A stretch of DNA of 64,000 bases, from positions 1 through 64,000 of the forward strand of contig JAGDVY010000018.1 in the NCBI GenBank assembly GCA_023255875.1, in the 5' to 3' direction. Below the pieces are notes generated by a model, which had not been told where the DNA came from, did no database searches, and saw only the letters and a program-made list of their open reading frames with translations. Below, in pieces: positions 28,325 through 37,700 of the stretch. This DNA comes from Hydrogenobacter sp. GTDB lineage: Bacteria; Aquificota; Aquificia; Aquificales; Aquificaceae. Position 1 is the stretch's first letter. Every line of letters begins with the position of its first letter. The translations under genes and the position numbers were made by a program.

Positions 28325-30300
28325 TGCATATGCTTTTTCTTCTTATAATTCTCTTGTTCAGTGTAGAGGTTTATGCTCAAAGCGCAGAGGAAATTCAAAA
28401 GCAGGCTCAGGAACAGAGAAGAACTGGCAAGGTTTATCTCAACTTTCAAAATGCAGACATCTCTTTGATAGTCAAGTTTATGTCCGAGCTGACAGGTAAA
28501 AACATAATTTTAGACCCCAATGTAAAAGGAAGCCTTACCATAAGCTCTGCAAAACCCATCAGCATAAAGGAAGCCTGGGACCTCTTTGTTATGTCCCTCT
28601 CTATGCAAGGTTATGGAGTTATAGAAGAGAGGAATTTTGTCAAGATAGTTCCTCTACAACAGGCGGTGTCCTTTGCACCACTCAAAAGATCAAGCACTTC
28701 GGGAGAGGTGGTCATATACCTCTATAAAGCACAAAATGTTCAGGCAGTTCAGCTACAGCAAGCTATCCAGCCTTTCCTTTCACCCTTTGCCAAAAGCACG
28801 GTACATCAACAGTCCAACACCCTTATTGTAGCGGATGTATCCAAAAACATAGACAAAATTAAGTCCATACTCAAAGACTTGGATTCTCCAAAAGAATCCC
28901 TAAAGGTGGTGGTGTATAGATTAGAAAAGGCAAGAGCGGACACCATATTCCAGAGCCTTCAGGCTTTAAGTCTTGCCTTTCAACAACAGTTTGGCACTCC
29001 TGTTTTCATAACCTTCAACAAGGACAGCAACTCCATAATAGTTGCAGGTTCAGAAAACGTACAAAGCATAATAAAGCAGGTCATAAGCACTTTAGACACA
29101 CAGAGTTTTGGCACATTAGAGAGGAGCTTTTACATTATCCCCCTCAAATACGTATCCGCTGAGGAAATATACAAAAGCCTGCAGAGCCTTTTCAGAGGCA
29201 TAACCCCCACCACAACGGTTCAAGTTTCAGAAACCTACACACCACCACCAATGCCAGAAATAAGAGGCTTAGAGACCCCTTTAAAGAAAGAAGAACAGCC
29301 AAGGCAGGCACAGACACAGCTTATACCCATAGAAACAAAAGAGGGCATGAGAATAGGTTTTGACAGAGGGACCAACTCGGTAATCCTTTATGCAACACCT
29401 CAGGAATACCAAGGAGTAAAGTCTTTGGTAGAAAAGATGGACGTAAAAAGAAAGCAAGTGCTTATTGCAGCAAGCGTCATAGAGATGAGCACCAGCAAAG
29501 CTTTAGACATAGGTGTCAAGTGGCAGATAATAGGCACTCAAGGCGGTGCAAGCTTTGGTGGTGGAAGCCTCCAAGATGTGTATAGTGCCTTACTTTCGGG
29601 CAACTTTATCATGGGCGTTCTTAGCACTGCGGGAAAGAGCATCACCTTAGGAGGCACTCAGCTTTTCTTCCCTGACCTTTTGCTTTTGTTTTCTCTTTTA
29701 GAAAGAGGCAGTGGTTTTAATATACTTTCTAATCCCAAGGTGCTCACCTTGGACAACCAACCTGCAGAAATAAAAGTGGGTCAAGTGATCCCCTACGCTT
29801 CTGGTGTTAAGTTTGATATAAACGGTCAACCTGTTATTACTTACGACTACAAGGAAGTGGGATTAGACTTAAACGTGATCCCCAGCGTGTCTGGAAAGGA
29901 CCTCAGACTACAGATAAAGCTAAAGCTTCAGGACATCATAGACTTCATAAGGCCACAGATAGGTACTTTGAGCTATGCAGTGCCTATAACTTCCAACCGT
30001 CAGGTAAACTCTGATGTGGTGGTGGAAAACGGACAGACGGTAATAATAGGCGGTCTTGTAAATACCAAGACCTTAGAGAGTGCTCAAGGTATTCCCGGAC
30101 TTAAAGACATACCCGGCTTGGGAAGGCTATTCAGAAGGGACACGAAGACAGAGGATAAGGTCTCTTTATTTGTATTCATCACCCCTTACGTGATAGAAAG
30201 TCCCGAGGAGCTTTCCAAGATCACTCAAGAACATCAAAGGATGGCAGAAGAGCTAAGAAAAGCCATGGAAAAGAGATATAATGAGAAAAAAGAACCTTAA
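28321..30300 (+). CDS. gspD: Type II secretion system secretin GspD
   Basis: LNFQNADISLIVKFMSELTGKNIILDPNVKGSLTI; secretin motif NRQVNSDVVVENGQTVIIGGLVNTKTLESAQGIPGLKDIPGLGRLFRRDTKTEDKVSLFVFITPYVI. Confidence 0.96.
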   Translation: MMHMLFLLIILLFSVEVYAQSAEEIQKQAQEQRRTGKVYLNFQNADISLIVKFMSELTGKNIILDPNVKGSLTISSAKPISIKEAWDLFVMSLSMQGYGVIEERNFVKIVPLQQAVSFAPLKRSSTSGEVVIYLYKAQNVQAVQLQQAIQPFLSPFAKSTVHQQSNTLIVADVSKNIDKIKSILKDLDSPKESLKVVVYRLEKARADTIFQSLQALSLAFQQQFGTPVFITFNKDSNSIIVAGSENVQSIIKQVISTLDTQSFGTLERSFYIIPLKYVSAEEIYKSLQSLFRGITPTTTVQVSETYTPPPMPEIRGLETPLKKEEQPRQAQTQLIPIETKEGMRIGFDRGTNSVILYATPQEYQGVKSLVEKMDVKRKQVLIAASVIEMSTSKALDIGVKWQIIGTQGGASFGGGSLQDVYSALLSGNFIMGVLSTAGKSITLGGTQLFFPDLLLLFSLLERGSGFNILSNPKVLTLDNQPAEIKVGQVIPYASGVKFDINGQPVITYDYKEVGLDLNVIPSVSGKDLRLQIKLKLQDIIDFIRPQIGTLSYAVPITSNRQVNSDVVVENGQTVIIGGLVNTKTLESAQGIPGLKDIPGLGRLFRRDTKTEDKVSLFVFITPYVIESPEELSKITQEHQRMAEELRKAMEKRYNEKKEP

Positions 30301-30931
30301 GCTTTTCACTCTTTACTTTTTGGGTACTGTCTTTTTCACTTTGCTGGTCCTTGTTTTGACTCTGCCTAAGTTTCTGATCTTGGACAGATGGCTCATGTCA
30401 AAAGGTGTATATATGATAGCCAAAAGCGTCCAAGAAAACATCACAAGTTTGAGTTTGTATGATGTAAGGCTCTTAAAGGGCAGTTCAAAAATAGGCAGTT
30501 TTAACAGGCTTGATCTGTCTTTAGGTTTCTCACATCTTTTGGCAAAGGGCTACTGTGCGGACGGGTATTTGGAGCTTAAGTTTGAACTTTTTGGCAGTGT
30601 AAGACTAAAAGGTAAAGACTTCAAATGTTTAGAAGGCTTTCACATAAAAGACATGGACTTACAGATAAATGATGACATAAGAGGTTTTTCTAAGCTTTAC
30701 AGCGTAAAAGCAAAAGATGTGAAAGTGGATGAGCTATCCCTTGTGTTCAAAGGAAGGACTTTTGAGGTTCAAGCTTTAGCTTTTGGACAGGTTTTAAAGG
30801 GTAGTGGTATGATAGTTTTGAACAAAAGGGATCCACTAAAATCCCAAATTAACGGTACTGTATCAGGTGCTGGTGTAAACTTTTCCATATACGGAAACCT
30901 TGAAAATCCCACACTTGAACTGAAAAAATGA
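30281..30931 (+). CDS. GspN-like / type II secretion accessory protein
   Basis: N-terminal TM, beta-rich C-terminus with paired sub-sequences, overlaps gspD 3' end. Confidence 0.5.
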   Translation: MRKKNLKLFTLYFLGTVFFTLLVLVLTLPKFLILDRWLMSKGVYMIAKSVQENITSLSLYDVRLLKGSSKIGSFNRLDLSLGFSHLLAKGYCADGYLELKFELFGSVRLKGKDFKCLEGFHIKDMDLQINDDIRGFSKLYSVKAKDVKVDELSLVFKGRTFEVQALAFGQVLKGSGMIVLNKRDPLKSQINGTVSGAGVNFSIYGNLENPTLELKK

Positions 30932-30945
30932 TATAATAAATTTTC

Positions 30946-31554
30946 ATGATGAAGTACAGTGTCATTATAGTGGGTGGTGGTGCATCTGGGCTTGCATGTG
31001 CTCTTACTTTGGCTTCTTCAAGGGGTAGAGGTTGGCAGTGGGCAGAAGACAAAAAGTACCTTCTCTTTGATAAGGGTAATTCTGACCTCAATAAGGCTTA
31101 CCTGAAAAACGTTCCTGGACTTGACTTTATGACTGGTAAAGACCTTTTGGAAAAGATAAGAAAGCAGATTCAGGATTGGGGCGGTGTGGAGATGCTCCAA
31201 GAAGAAGTCACAGAGATAACCAGAGATGACCAAGGATACACCGTAAAGACTTCTTCAGGAAGTAGCTATAGTGCGGACTATGTGGTTTTGGCTACGGGCT
31301 TTCACGGATTTGACATAAAGGGGCTTGACCTGGAAGTTGTGGAAAATCCAAAATCTCCAAAGCCCGGAAGAGTGATGATAAAGCACAAGGACTTTGAAGT
31401 TTTACCCAACCTATTTGTTGTGGGTACTCTGGCAGGCCTTAGCTCACATTTCGCATCCTGTGCAGGTTCTGGTGTGGAAGTGGCTTGTGAGATACTTTCT
31501 CGCATGGCAGGCAAAAGGATAGTTATACATGATGTTCCCGATAACCAAACATAA
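30946..31554 (+). CDS. FAD-dependent oxidoreductase, single-domain thioredoxin-reductase-like
   Basis: YSVIIVGGGASGLACALTLASS; YVVLATGFHG; LFVVGTLAGLSSHFASCAGSGVEVACEIL; ~202 aa, no internal NADPH domain or CxxC. Confidence 0.75.
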   Translation: MMKYSVIIVGGGASGLACALTLASSRGRGWQWAEDKKYLLFDKGNSDLNKAYLKNVPGLDFMTGKDLLEKIRKQIQDWGGVEMLQEEVTEITRDDQGYTVKTSSGSSYSADYVVLATGFHGFDIKGLDLEVVENPKSPKPGRVMIKHKDFEVLPNLFVVGTLAGLSSHFASCAGSGVEVACEILSRMAGKRIVIHDVPDNQT

Positions 31555-31566
31555 AAGGAGGCACAA

Positions 31567-32634
31567 GTGAGCTTACTTACAGAGCTGGCAAACAAAGCTA
31601 GAGAGGAGAGTCAGGTAAGGATATACAAAAAGAATGTGGAGAGAGTACTTTCCGCGCTTTTGAAGAGTGGAGACTTTTGGCAGATAGTGGATATGTCAGA
31701 CCTGCCTGTGCCGGCAGCGTCTGGCATAATCAAGGTGCTTATAAAGGAAGGTTATGCCTTCATAGATGATGAGGAGAACATAAGGCTCACACAGAAGGGG
31801 TATGACCTTATTAAAGAGCTTGGAATAGAGCCTTATGTGGATTATACCTGCCCAGCTTGTGAAGGTAGAGGCATACCCTTTTACATAGACATTGAGTTTT
31901 ACAGAACTTTCATACAGCTTACTAAAGATAGACCTAAACCTATAAGAGACTACGATCAGGGTTCTGTGACGCCAGAGACTACTGTTGCCAGAGTGCTATT
32001 TATGGACTCAAGAGGAGACTTGCGCAACAAGGATATAATTGTCTTGGGAGCGGAAGATGACCTCACAGGCCTTGCCATAGCCCTTTCAAGGAAAGCCAGA
32101 AGCGTTCTCATCATAGACATAGACAAAAGACTGATAGATTTTGATAACCAAATCTTCAAAGAACTGGGTATAGACAATGCGGAAGCTCGCGTTTGGGACC
32201 TTAGAAATCCCTTCCCTTCAGAGATACTGGGGCGCTATGATGTCTTTGTGTCTGATCCACCAGAGACCCTGCCTGCCTTTAGAGCCTTTATAGGCAGAGG
32301 CATAGCATCCCTTAAGGAAGAGGGAGGAGTAGGATACTTTGGACTCACTCTTAGAGACTCCTCTGTATTTAGGTGGAGGGACTTTCAGATAGCCCTTACT
32401 TCTGAGTTTGGTGTTGCCATAACAGATATAGTTCAGGATTTCAACACCTACATCACTTGGGACTATCACAAAGAAACCAAAGCTGCGCAGATAGCACCTG
32501 TCAAAAGAGAGCCAAAGGATATATGGTACAGGTCCTCTTGGTATAGGATAGAGGCACTGCCCGGCTTTAAGAGGTGGAACGAGGCTATATCCGACGATGT
32601 GTTTTATCTTGATGAGGAAGGTTCCACTACCTGA
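31567..32634 (+). CDS. bpsA: N(4)-bis(aminopropyl)spermidine synthase (branched-chain polyamine synthase)
   Basis: N-terminal wHTH-like domain, YDQGSVTPETTVARVLFMDSRGDLRNKDIIVLGAEDDLTGLAIALSRKARSVLIIDIDKRLIDF; VFVSDPPETLPAFRAFIGRGIASL. Confidence 0.88.
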   Translation: MSLLTELANKAREESQVRIYKKNVERVLSALLKSGDFWQIVDMSDLPVPAASGIIKVLIKEGYAFIDDEENIRLTQKGYDLIKELGIEPYVDYTCPACEGRGIPFYIDIEFYRTFIQLTKDRPKPIRDYDQGSVTPETTVARVLFMDSRGDLRNKDIIVLGAEDDLTGLAIALSRKARSVLIIDIDKRLIDFDNQIFKELGIDNAEARVWDLRNPFPSEILGRYDVFVSDPPETLPAFRAFIGRGIASLKEEGGVGYFGLTLRDSSVFRWRDFQIALTSEFGVAITDIVQDFNTYITWDYHKETKAAQIAPVKREPKDIWYRSSWYRIEALPGFKRWNEAISDDVFYLDEEGSTT

Positions 32635-33116
32635 TGTTCAGGATACACCACTAACCCTACCCTACCCATCTTTTCCCATTTTCTGTCAAGGTCTTTGTAA
32701 TCAAAAGCTTTTTTGTTTTCATAACCTGTGTGCGCATATATGTACCTTTCGTCATAACCCACTACTACAATGTAGTGGGGTGCGCTAAACCATAGGAAGC
32801 CAAGGTCCACAAGCAAGATAACAGGCTTACCTTCATCTATGTATCTTTTAACATCCTCAAGATGTCCCTGAAAGGTGTGAGCCTTAAAGCCAAGTTTTTT
32901 AGCGTAGTTTTCTAAATCAGTTATGAGAGCACCCTTAAGCTTAGGATCATATACAACCTTAGCTATATCTTCCTGACTTTTTTTCACACCATAGTACTCA
33001 AGCACACTGCTCAAAGAAGCAGGACCACAGTAATCATCTTTCTGTTTCACAAAAGGAACATCAAGAAGCTTAAAAGAAAGTAAAAAGGGCAGGAGGAGAG
33101 CAAAAAGCCCTCTCAC
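32604..33116 (-). CDS. C39-like cysteine peptidase, PA2778-like
   Basis: Signal peptide; VPFVKQKDDYCGPASLSSVLEYYG (Cys); APHYIVVVGYDERYIYAHTG (His); adjacent to PA2779-like partner. Confidence 0.78.
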   Translation of the reverse strand: MRGLFALLLPFLLSFKLLDVPFVKQKDDYCGPASLSSVLEYYGVKKSQEDIAKVVYDPKLKGALITDLENYAKKLGFKAHTFQGHLEDVKRYIDEGKPVILLVDLGFLWFSAPHYIVVVGYDERYIYAHTGYENKKAFDYKDLDRKWEKMGRVGLVVYPEHQVVEPSSSR

Positions 33117-33502
33117 CTTATAATGATCTCTTTGTTGAGAAGCTTAAGAAGTATTACTATCAGTATAAGAAGTACCACAACCCCAATGGCTACACCTAAG
33201 CCATCACCACCCGCTAAGACCTTATCAGAAGCCTTTGCAAGCATGTGTATCTGATCATCACTAAGTTGGGAGAGCTTTTCCTGTATTTCTTCCTTGGTGA
33301 GGCCATAGGCTTTTAGTTTCTCTTGCACTATTTTGCTCTCTAAGGCTCTTTGGATCTTTTGAATATCCTGATCTCTTTGAGAAGACACCTCAAGGGTATG
33401 TTTTGATTCTACAAGACTTGCCAATGCTGGTGCTGAGTTTACAAAGAAAAAGGCAGAGGCAACAGTTAGCACTATAGCCCTCTTTCTAAGATACTTTATC
33501 AT
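33113..33502 (-). CDS. PA2779-family-like exported protein with C-terminal TM (start at 33502 preferred)
   Basis: Signal peptide MIKYLRKRAIVLTVASAFFFVNSAPALA; YGLTKEEIQEKLSQLSDDQIHMLAKASDKVLAGGDGLGVAIGVVVLLILIVILLKLL. Confidence 0.72.
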   Translation of the reverse strand: MIKYLRKRAIVLTVASAFFFVNSAPALASLVESKHTLEVSSQRDQDIQKIQRALESKIVQEKLKAYGLTKEEIQEKLSQLSDDQIHMLAKASDKVLAGGDGLGVAIGVVVLLILIVILLKLLNKEIIIR

Positions 33503-33513
33503 AATCAACACCC

Positions 33514-33528
33514 CCAAAACAGTTTTGG
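33514..33528. promoter_or_regulatory. Palindrome CCAAAACAGTTTTGG in divergent intergenic region
   Basis: Perfect 7-bp arms around one central base, between divergent PA2779-like gene and fbp. Confidence 0.6.
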
Positions 33529-33563
33529 TAAAATTATTATAACTTGCTTGAGGAGGTAAAAGC

Positions 33564-34709
33564 ATGAGGATAACACTTAGCGTAATTAAAGCAGATGTAG
33601 GGGGTTATGTGGGACACTCTTCCGTACATCCAGATATGTTAGAAGCTATGAAAGAAATTATACGGGAGGAGGTTTCAAAAGGAAACCTCATTGATGCGGA
33701 TATACTTGTTTGTGGTGATGATACCGCTTTGGTGATGACTCACACTCACGGAGTTGATAGCGAGATAGTTCATGGCATAGCTTGGAAAGCCTTTGAAAAA
33801 GCAACACAGGTAGCAAAGAAGTTAAAGCTCTACGGTGCAGGTCAGGACCTTTTGTCTAGTGCTTTTTCTGGGAATGTTAAAGGTATGGGTCCTGGTGTGG
33901 CGGAGATGGAGTTTGAAGAGAGACCCTCAGAACCTGTGATCATCTTCTTTGCGGATAAAACCTCTCCCAGCGCTTGGAACTTACCCCTTTATGAGATGTT
34001 TGCGGACCCAATGGTGTGTGCAGGACTTGTGATAGACCCCAAAATGCATGATGGATTTACCTTTGAGGTGCTTGACACTTACACAGGAAAGGCGGTAAAG
34101 CTCTCAACACCCGCAGAGCTCTATGAACTATTGGCTCTCATAGGCACAGTAGAAAGGTATGCGGTAAGGAATGTGTGGAGAAATCATGACGGTGAGATAG
34201 CAGCAACCGCTTCAACCCAAAGGCTCTCTCTTATAGCGGGCAAGTATGTAGGAAAAGATGACCCTGTTATGATAGTCAGAGCTCAGGCAGGTTTTCCTGC
34301 GGTAGGTGAGATATTAGAACCCTTTGCAAGACCGTGGATAGTGGAAGGTTGGATGAGAGGATCTCACAACGGACCCCTTATGCCAGTATCCTTCAAACAC
34401 GCCACACCCACCAGGTTTGATGGTCCTCCAAGAGTGATAGCTGCAGGCTATCAGCTTGCAGAAGGTAAGCTCATAGGACCCAGAGACCTCTTTGATGATC
34501 CTGCCTTTGACAAAGCAAGAGAACAAGCTCAGCTTATTGCAGACATACTAAGAAGACAGGGTATATTTGAACCTCACAGACTACCTTCTGAAGAGATGGA
34601 GTACACAACCCTTCCTAAGATACTAAAGAAGCTTGAGGAAAGGTTTTACGAAGTGGAAGCTCCCAAAAAACCTGTAGAAGAAACATCGGAAAAACACGAT
34701 GTGGACTAA
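33564..34709 (+). CDS. fbp: Fructose 1,6-bisphosphate aldolase/phosphatase (archaeal-type bifunctional)
   Basis: MRITLSVIKADVGGYVGHSSVHPDMLE; GDDTALVMTHTHG; GPGVAEMEFEERPSEPVIIFFADKTSPSAWNLPLYEMFADPM; HNGPLMPVSFKHATPTRFDGPPRVIAAGYQL. Confidence 0.95.
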   Translation: MRITLSVIKADVGGYVGHSSVHPDMLEAMKEIIREEVSKGNLIDADILVCGDDTALVMTHTHGVDSEIVHGIAWKAFEKATQVAKKLKLYGAGQDLLSSAFSGNVKGMGPGVAEMEFEERPSEPVIIFFADKTSPSAWNLPLYEMFADPMVCAGLVIDPKMHDGFTFEVLDTYTGKAVKLSTPAELYELLALIGTVERYAVRNVWRNHDGEIAATASTQRLSLIAGKYVGKDDPVMIVRAQAGFPAVGEILEPFARPWIVEGWMRGSHNGPLMPVSFKHATPTRFDGPPRVIAAGYQLAEGKLIGPRDLFDDPAFDKAREQAQLIADILRRQGIFEPHRLPSEEMEYTTLPKILKKLEERFYEVEAPKKPVEETSEKHDVD

Positions 34710-34720
34710 ATTTTTATAAA

Positions 34721-37700
34721 ATGACCGCATGGATAGAAAAATTAGTGGTAGAAGGTTTTAAGTCCTACGGGAAGGGGAGGGTGGAGATACCCTTAGGACC
34801 AGGATTTATAGGGATAGTAGGTCCCAACGGTGCAGGAAAGTCCAACATAGGTGATGCCATATCCTTTGCACTGGGGCTTGCTACCGCCAAAACCTTAAGG
34901 GCAAAAAACCTTTCCTACCTTATATACTCAAAGGACGGTGAAGCAAGTCAGTACGCGTATGTAGAAGTACACTTTAAAAACGAAGGTGCTTTTCCCATAG
35001 AAGAGGACAAACTCGTTATATCAAGGAGGGTGGATAAAGAAGGCAGGAGCGTTTTTCGTATAAATGGAACTGTGGTAAGAGAAAGAGACCTAAAGGACTT
35101 TCTTGCAAGAGCTGGGCTTTATGAGAACGCATATAACATAGTCTTGCAGGGTGATGTGGTGCGCTTTGTGAAGATGACACCTGTAGAAAGAAGAAAGCTC
35201 ATAGAAGAGGTAGCAGGCATAGGTGAGTATGAGGAGAAAAAGCAAAAGGCACTTACAGAATTAGGAGAAGTGGAGTTAAAGCTAAGAGAACTCAGGCTTC
35301 TCATAGATGAGATGGAAGTTCAGATGGAACGGCTCTCTCAGGAAGTGGAAAAACTAAGAAGATACAGAGAGTTAGAAACTCAGCTAAAGGAACTACAAAT
35401 AAAGCAGTTGATGAAAGATGCAAAGAGCATAAGTCAAAACATGAATAACCTTGAAAAAGCCATAGAAGAGAAGAAAAGAGAAATCTCAGAAATAAGGGAA
35501 GAAATAAGCAAGTTAGCATCGGATCATACCCAGAAAGAAGAAGAACTAAAAGAGATAAACGCACAGCTCTTTCCCTTTAGGGAGAGATTGGGAAGGCTAA
35601 GCTCAGACATAGAACACACAGATAAAAAGATACAGGAGCTTGAGAAGAAAAAAGAAAGGCTACAAGAAGACGTGCTACGAACCACACATCACATAAAAAA
35701 TCTCTCCGCAAACCTTGAAAAACTCCTTGAGGAAGAAGCCCAGCTTAAAGACCTCATATCCCAAAAGGAAAAAGAAGTGATCCACAAAGAAGAAGAGGTC
35801 TCTTTTCTTTATCAAATGTTAAAAAGTAAGGAGGAAGGTCTCAAAGTATCCATACAGGAGGCACACGCAACGGAAGAGAAGATAAATGCTGTAAGAAAAG
35901 AGATGGATCAAAAGAAAGAACAACTCTCAAGAATAGAGCTTAGACTGAGGGAGTTGGACATAAAGTCCCAAAAGGTGCAAGAGGATATACAAAAGCTCAA
36001 AGAAGAGGCTCAAAAACTCAAATCACAGATAGGAGAAAACGCTCTAAAAGTGGAAAATTACAAAAAGATGTGGGCAGAAGAAGAGCAGTCCATCAGGAAA
36101 AAAAAGCAAGAACTTGAGAGACTTGAGGAAAAGCTAAGAATATTAAGACATAAGAGGGAAGAGGTTATAAAGGAAAAGGCGGGCATATCCGCTAAGCTGG
36201 CAGACATGCAGGTTGATGTATTACCCTTTGAAGGTATAAGGGGCGTTTATGGCAGGGTTTATGAGCTCATAAAAGTCAAAAATCCTGAATATATAAAAGC
36301 CATAGAATCCGCCGGTGGTGGAAGGCTCTCTTACGTGGTAGTTGAAGATGAAGATGTGGCAAAGGAATGCATACAGAGACTAAAGGAAACTAAAAGGGGC
36401 AGGCTAAACTTCATACCATTAAATAGGATAAAACCCACACCCCTTCCACCATATCCAAGAAGGAAGGGTTATATAGACTTTGTGGTTAATTTGGTTGAAT
36501 ATGACAGCAAGTTTGAAAGGGCAATAAGGTTCGTGTTTGGAGACACCCTTTTGGTAGAAGACTTCCAAAGTGCCAAAGACTTGGGAATAGGCAATTATAG
36601 AATGGTGACTCTTGAGGGAGAAGTTTTTGAGAAGAGCGGTGTAATAAGCGGTGGACACACAGAAAGCAGAGGGGACCTGGGAAGAGAGTTCTACATAGAG
36701 CAGTTAGAAATACTCTCCAAAGAGGAAGAAACTCTAAGAGCGGAAGAGGAGCAAACAGAAAGGCAGGTGAAAGCTCTAAGAGATGAGCTGATCCAAAAGG
36801 AAGGTGTTTTGAGGATACTTGAGAGGCGCATAAAGGACACAGAAGAATCAGACAAGATGGGCTTTGAAAGACTAAAGGAGATAGAGGAAAAGATCAGGAA
36901 AGCAGAAGAGTATCTCATCAGGCTTGCGGAAGAAAAAGAGAACTTGTTAAAGGAAAAGAACAATATAACGCAGGAGCTTTCCTATCTTGAAGAGAAGTTA
37001 AACAATCTAATTATAAAAAGGCAGTCCATATTGGAACACTACAAAGAGTCAGGAATAGAGAGCTTAAGGGAGAGCTACGAAAAGAGCAGAAAAGCTCTTG
37101 ACCAACTCAAGGAAGCTACTTTTTCTCTAAGCATGAAACTAAAAGAACTACAGTCAGATATACAGAACTTGCGTGCAGAGATAAACAGAAACATGGCTTT
37201 TTTGGAAAGCTCAGAGAGAACTAAACTGGACATAGAAGATGAAATTGAAAAGTTGAAGGAAGAGAAAAGAAAGTTAGAGGAGAGAATGAAAGAGCTTGAA
37301 AGGAGCGCATATGAGCTGTACTCAAAGAAGGACCAATTGGAGGAGGTTTGCGCAGATCTGCAGGCAAAAATAGGCAGGTTGAGATTGCAGGAGGAGGCAA
37401 AGAGAGAAGAGCTTACCCGTTTGGAAACCGAGTATGCCAAACTTGAAGAAAAGTACCAAGAGATAAACTTAAGGCTCAGAGAGATAGGATATCAGGGACC
37501 CATAGAGGAAGTTAAAGAAAGCTACAGCAAGCTCAAAGAAGCTACAGATGCCGTGCGTAAAGAACTATCTTCTCTTGGCACTATAAACTTCAAAGCAGAA
37601 GATGACTACAGAGAGTATGAGGAAAGACACAGAGATTTCAAGGATAGATACGAAAAACTCTCCCAAGAGAAAAAGGCTATAAAGGAGATGATTGAAGAGA

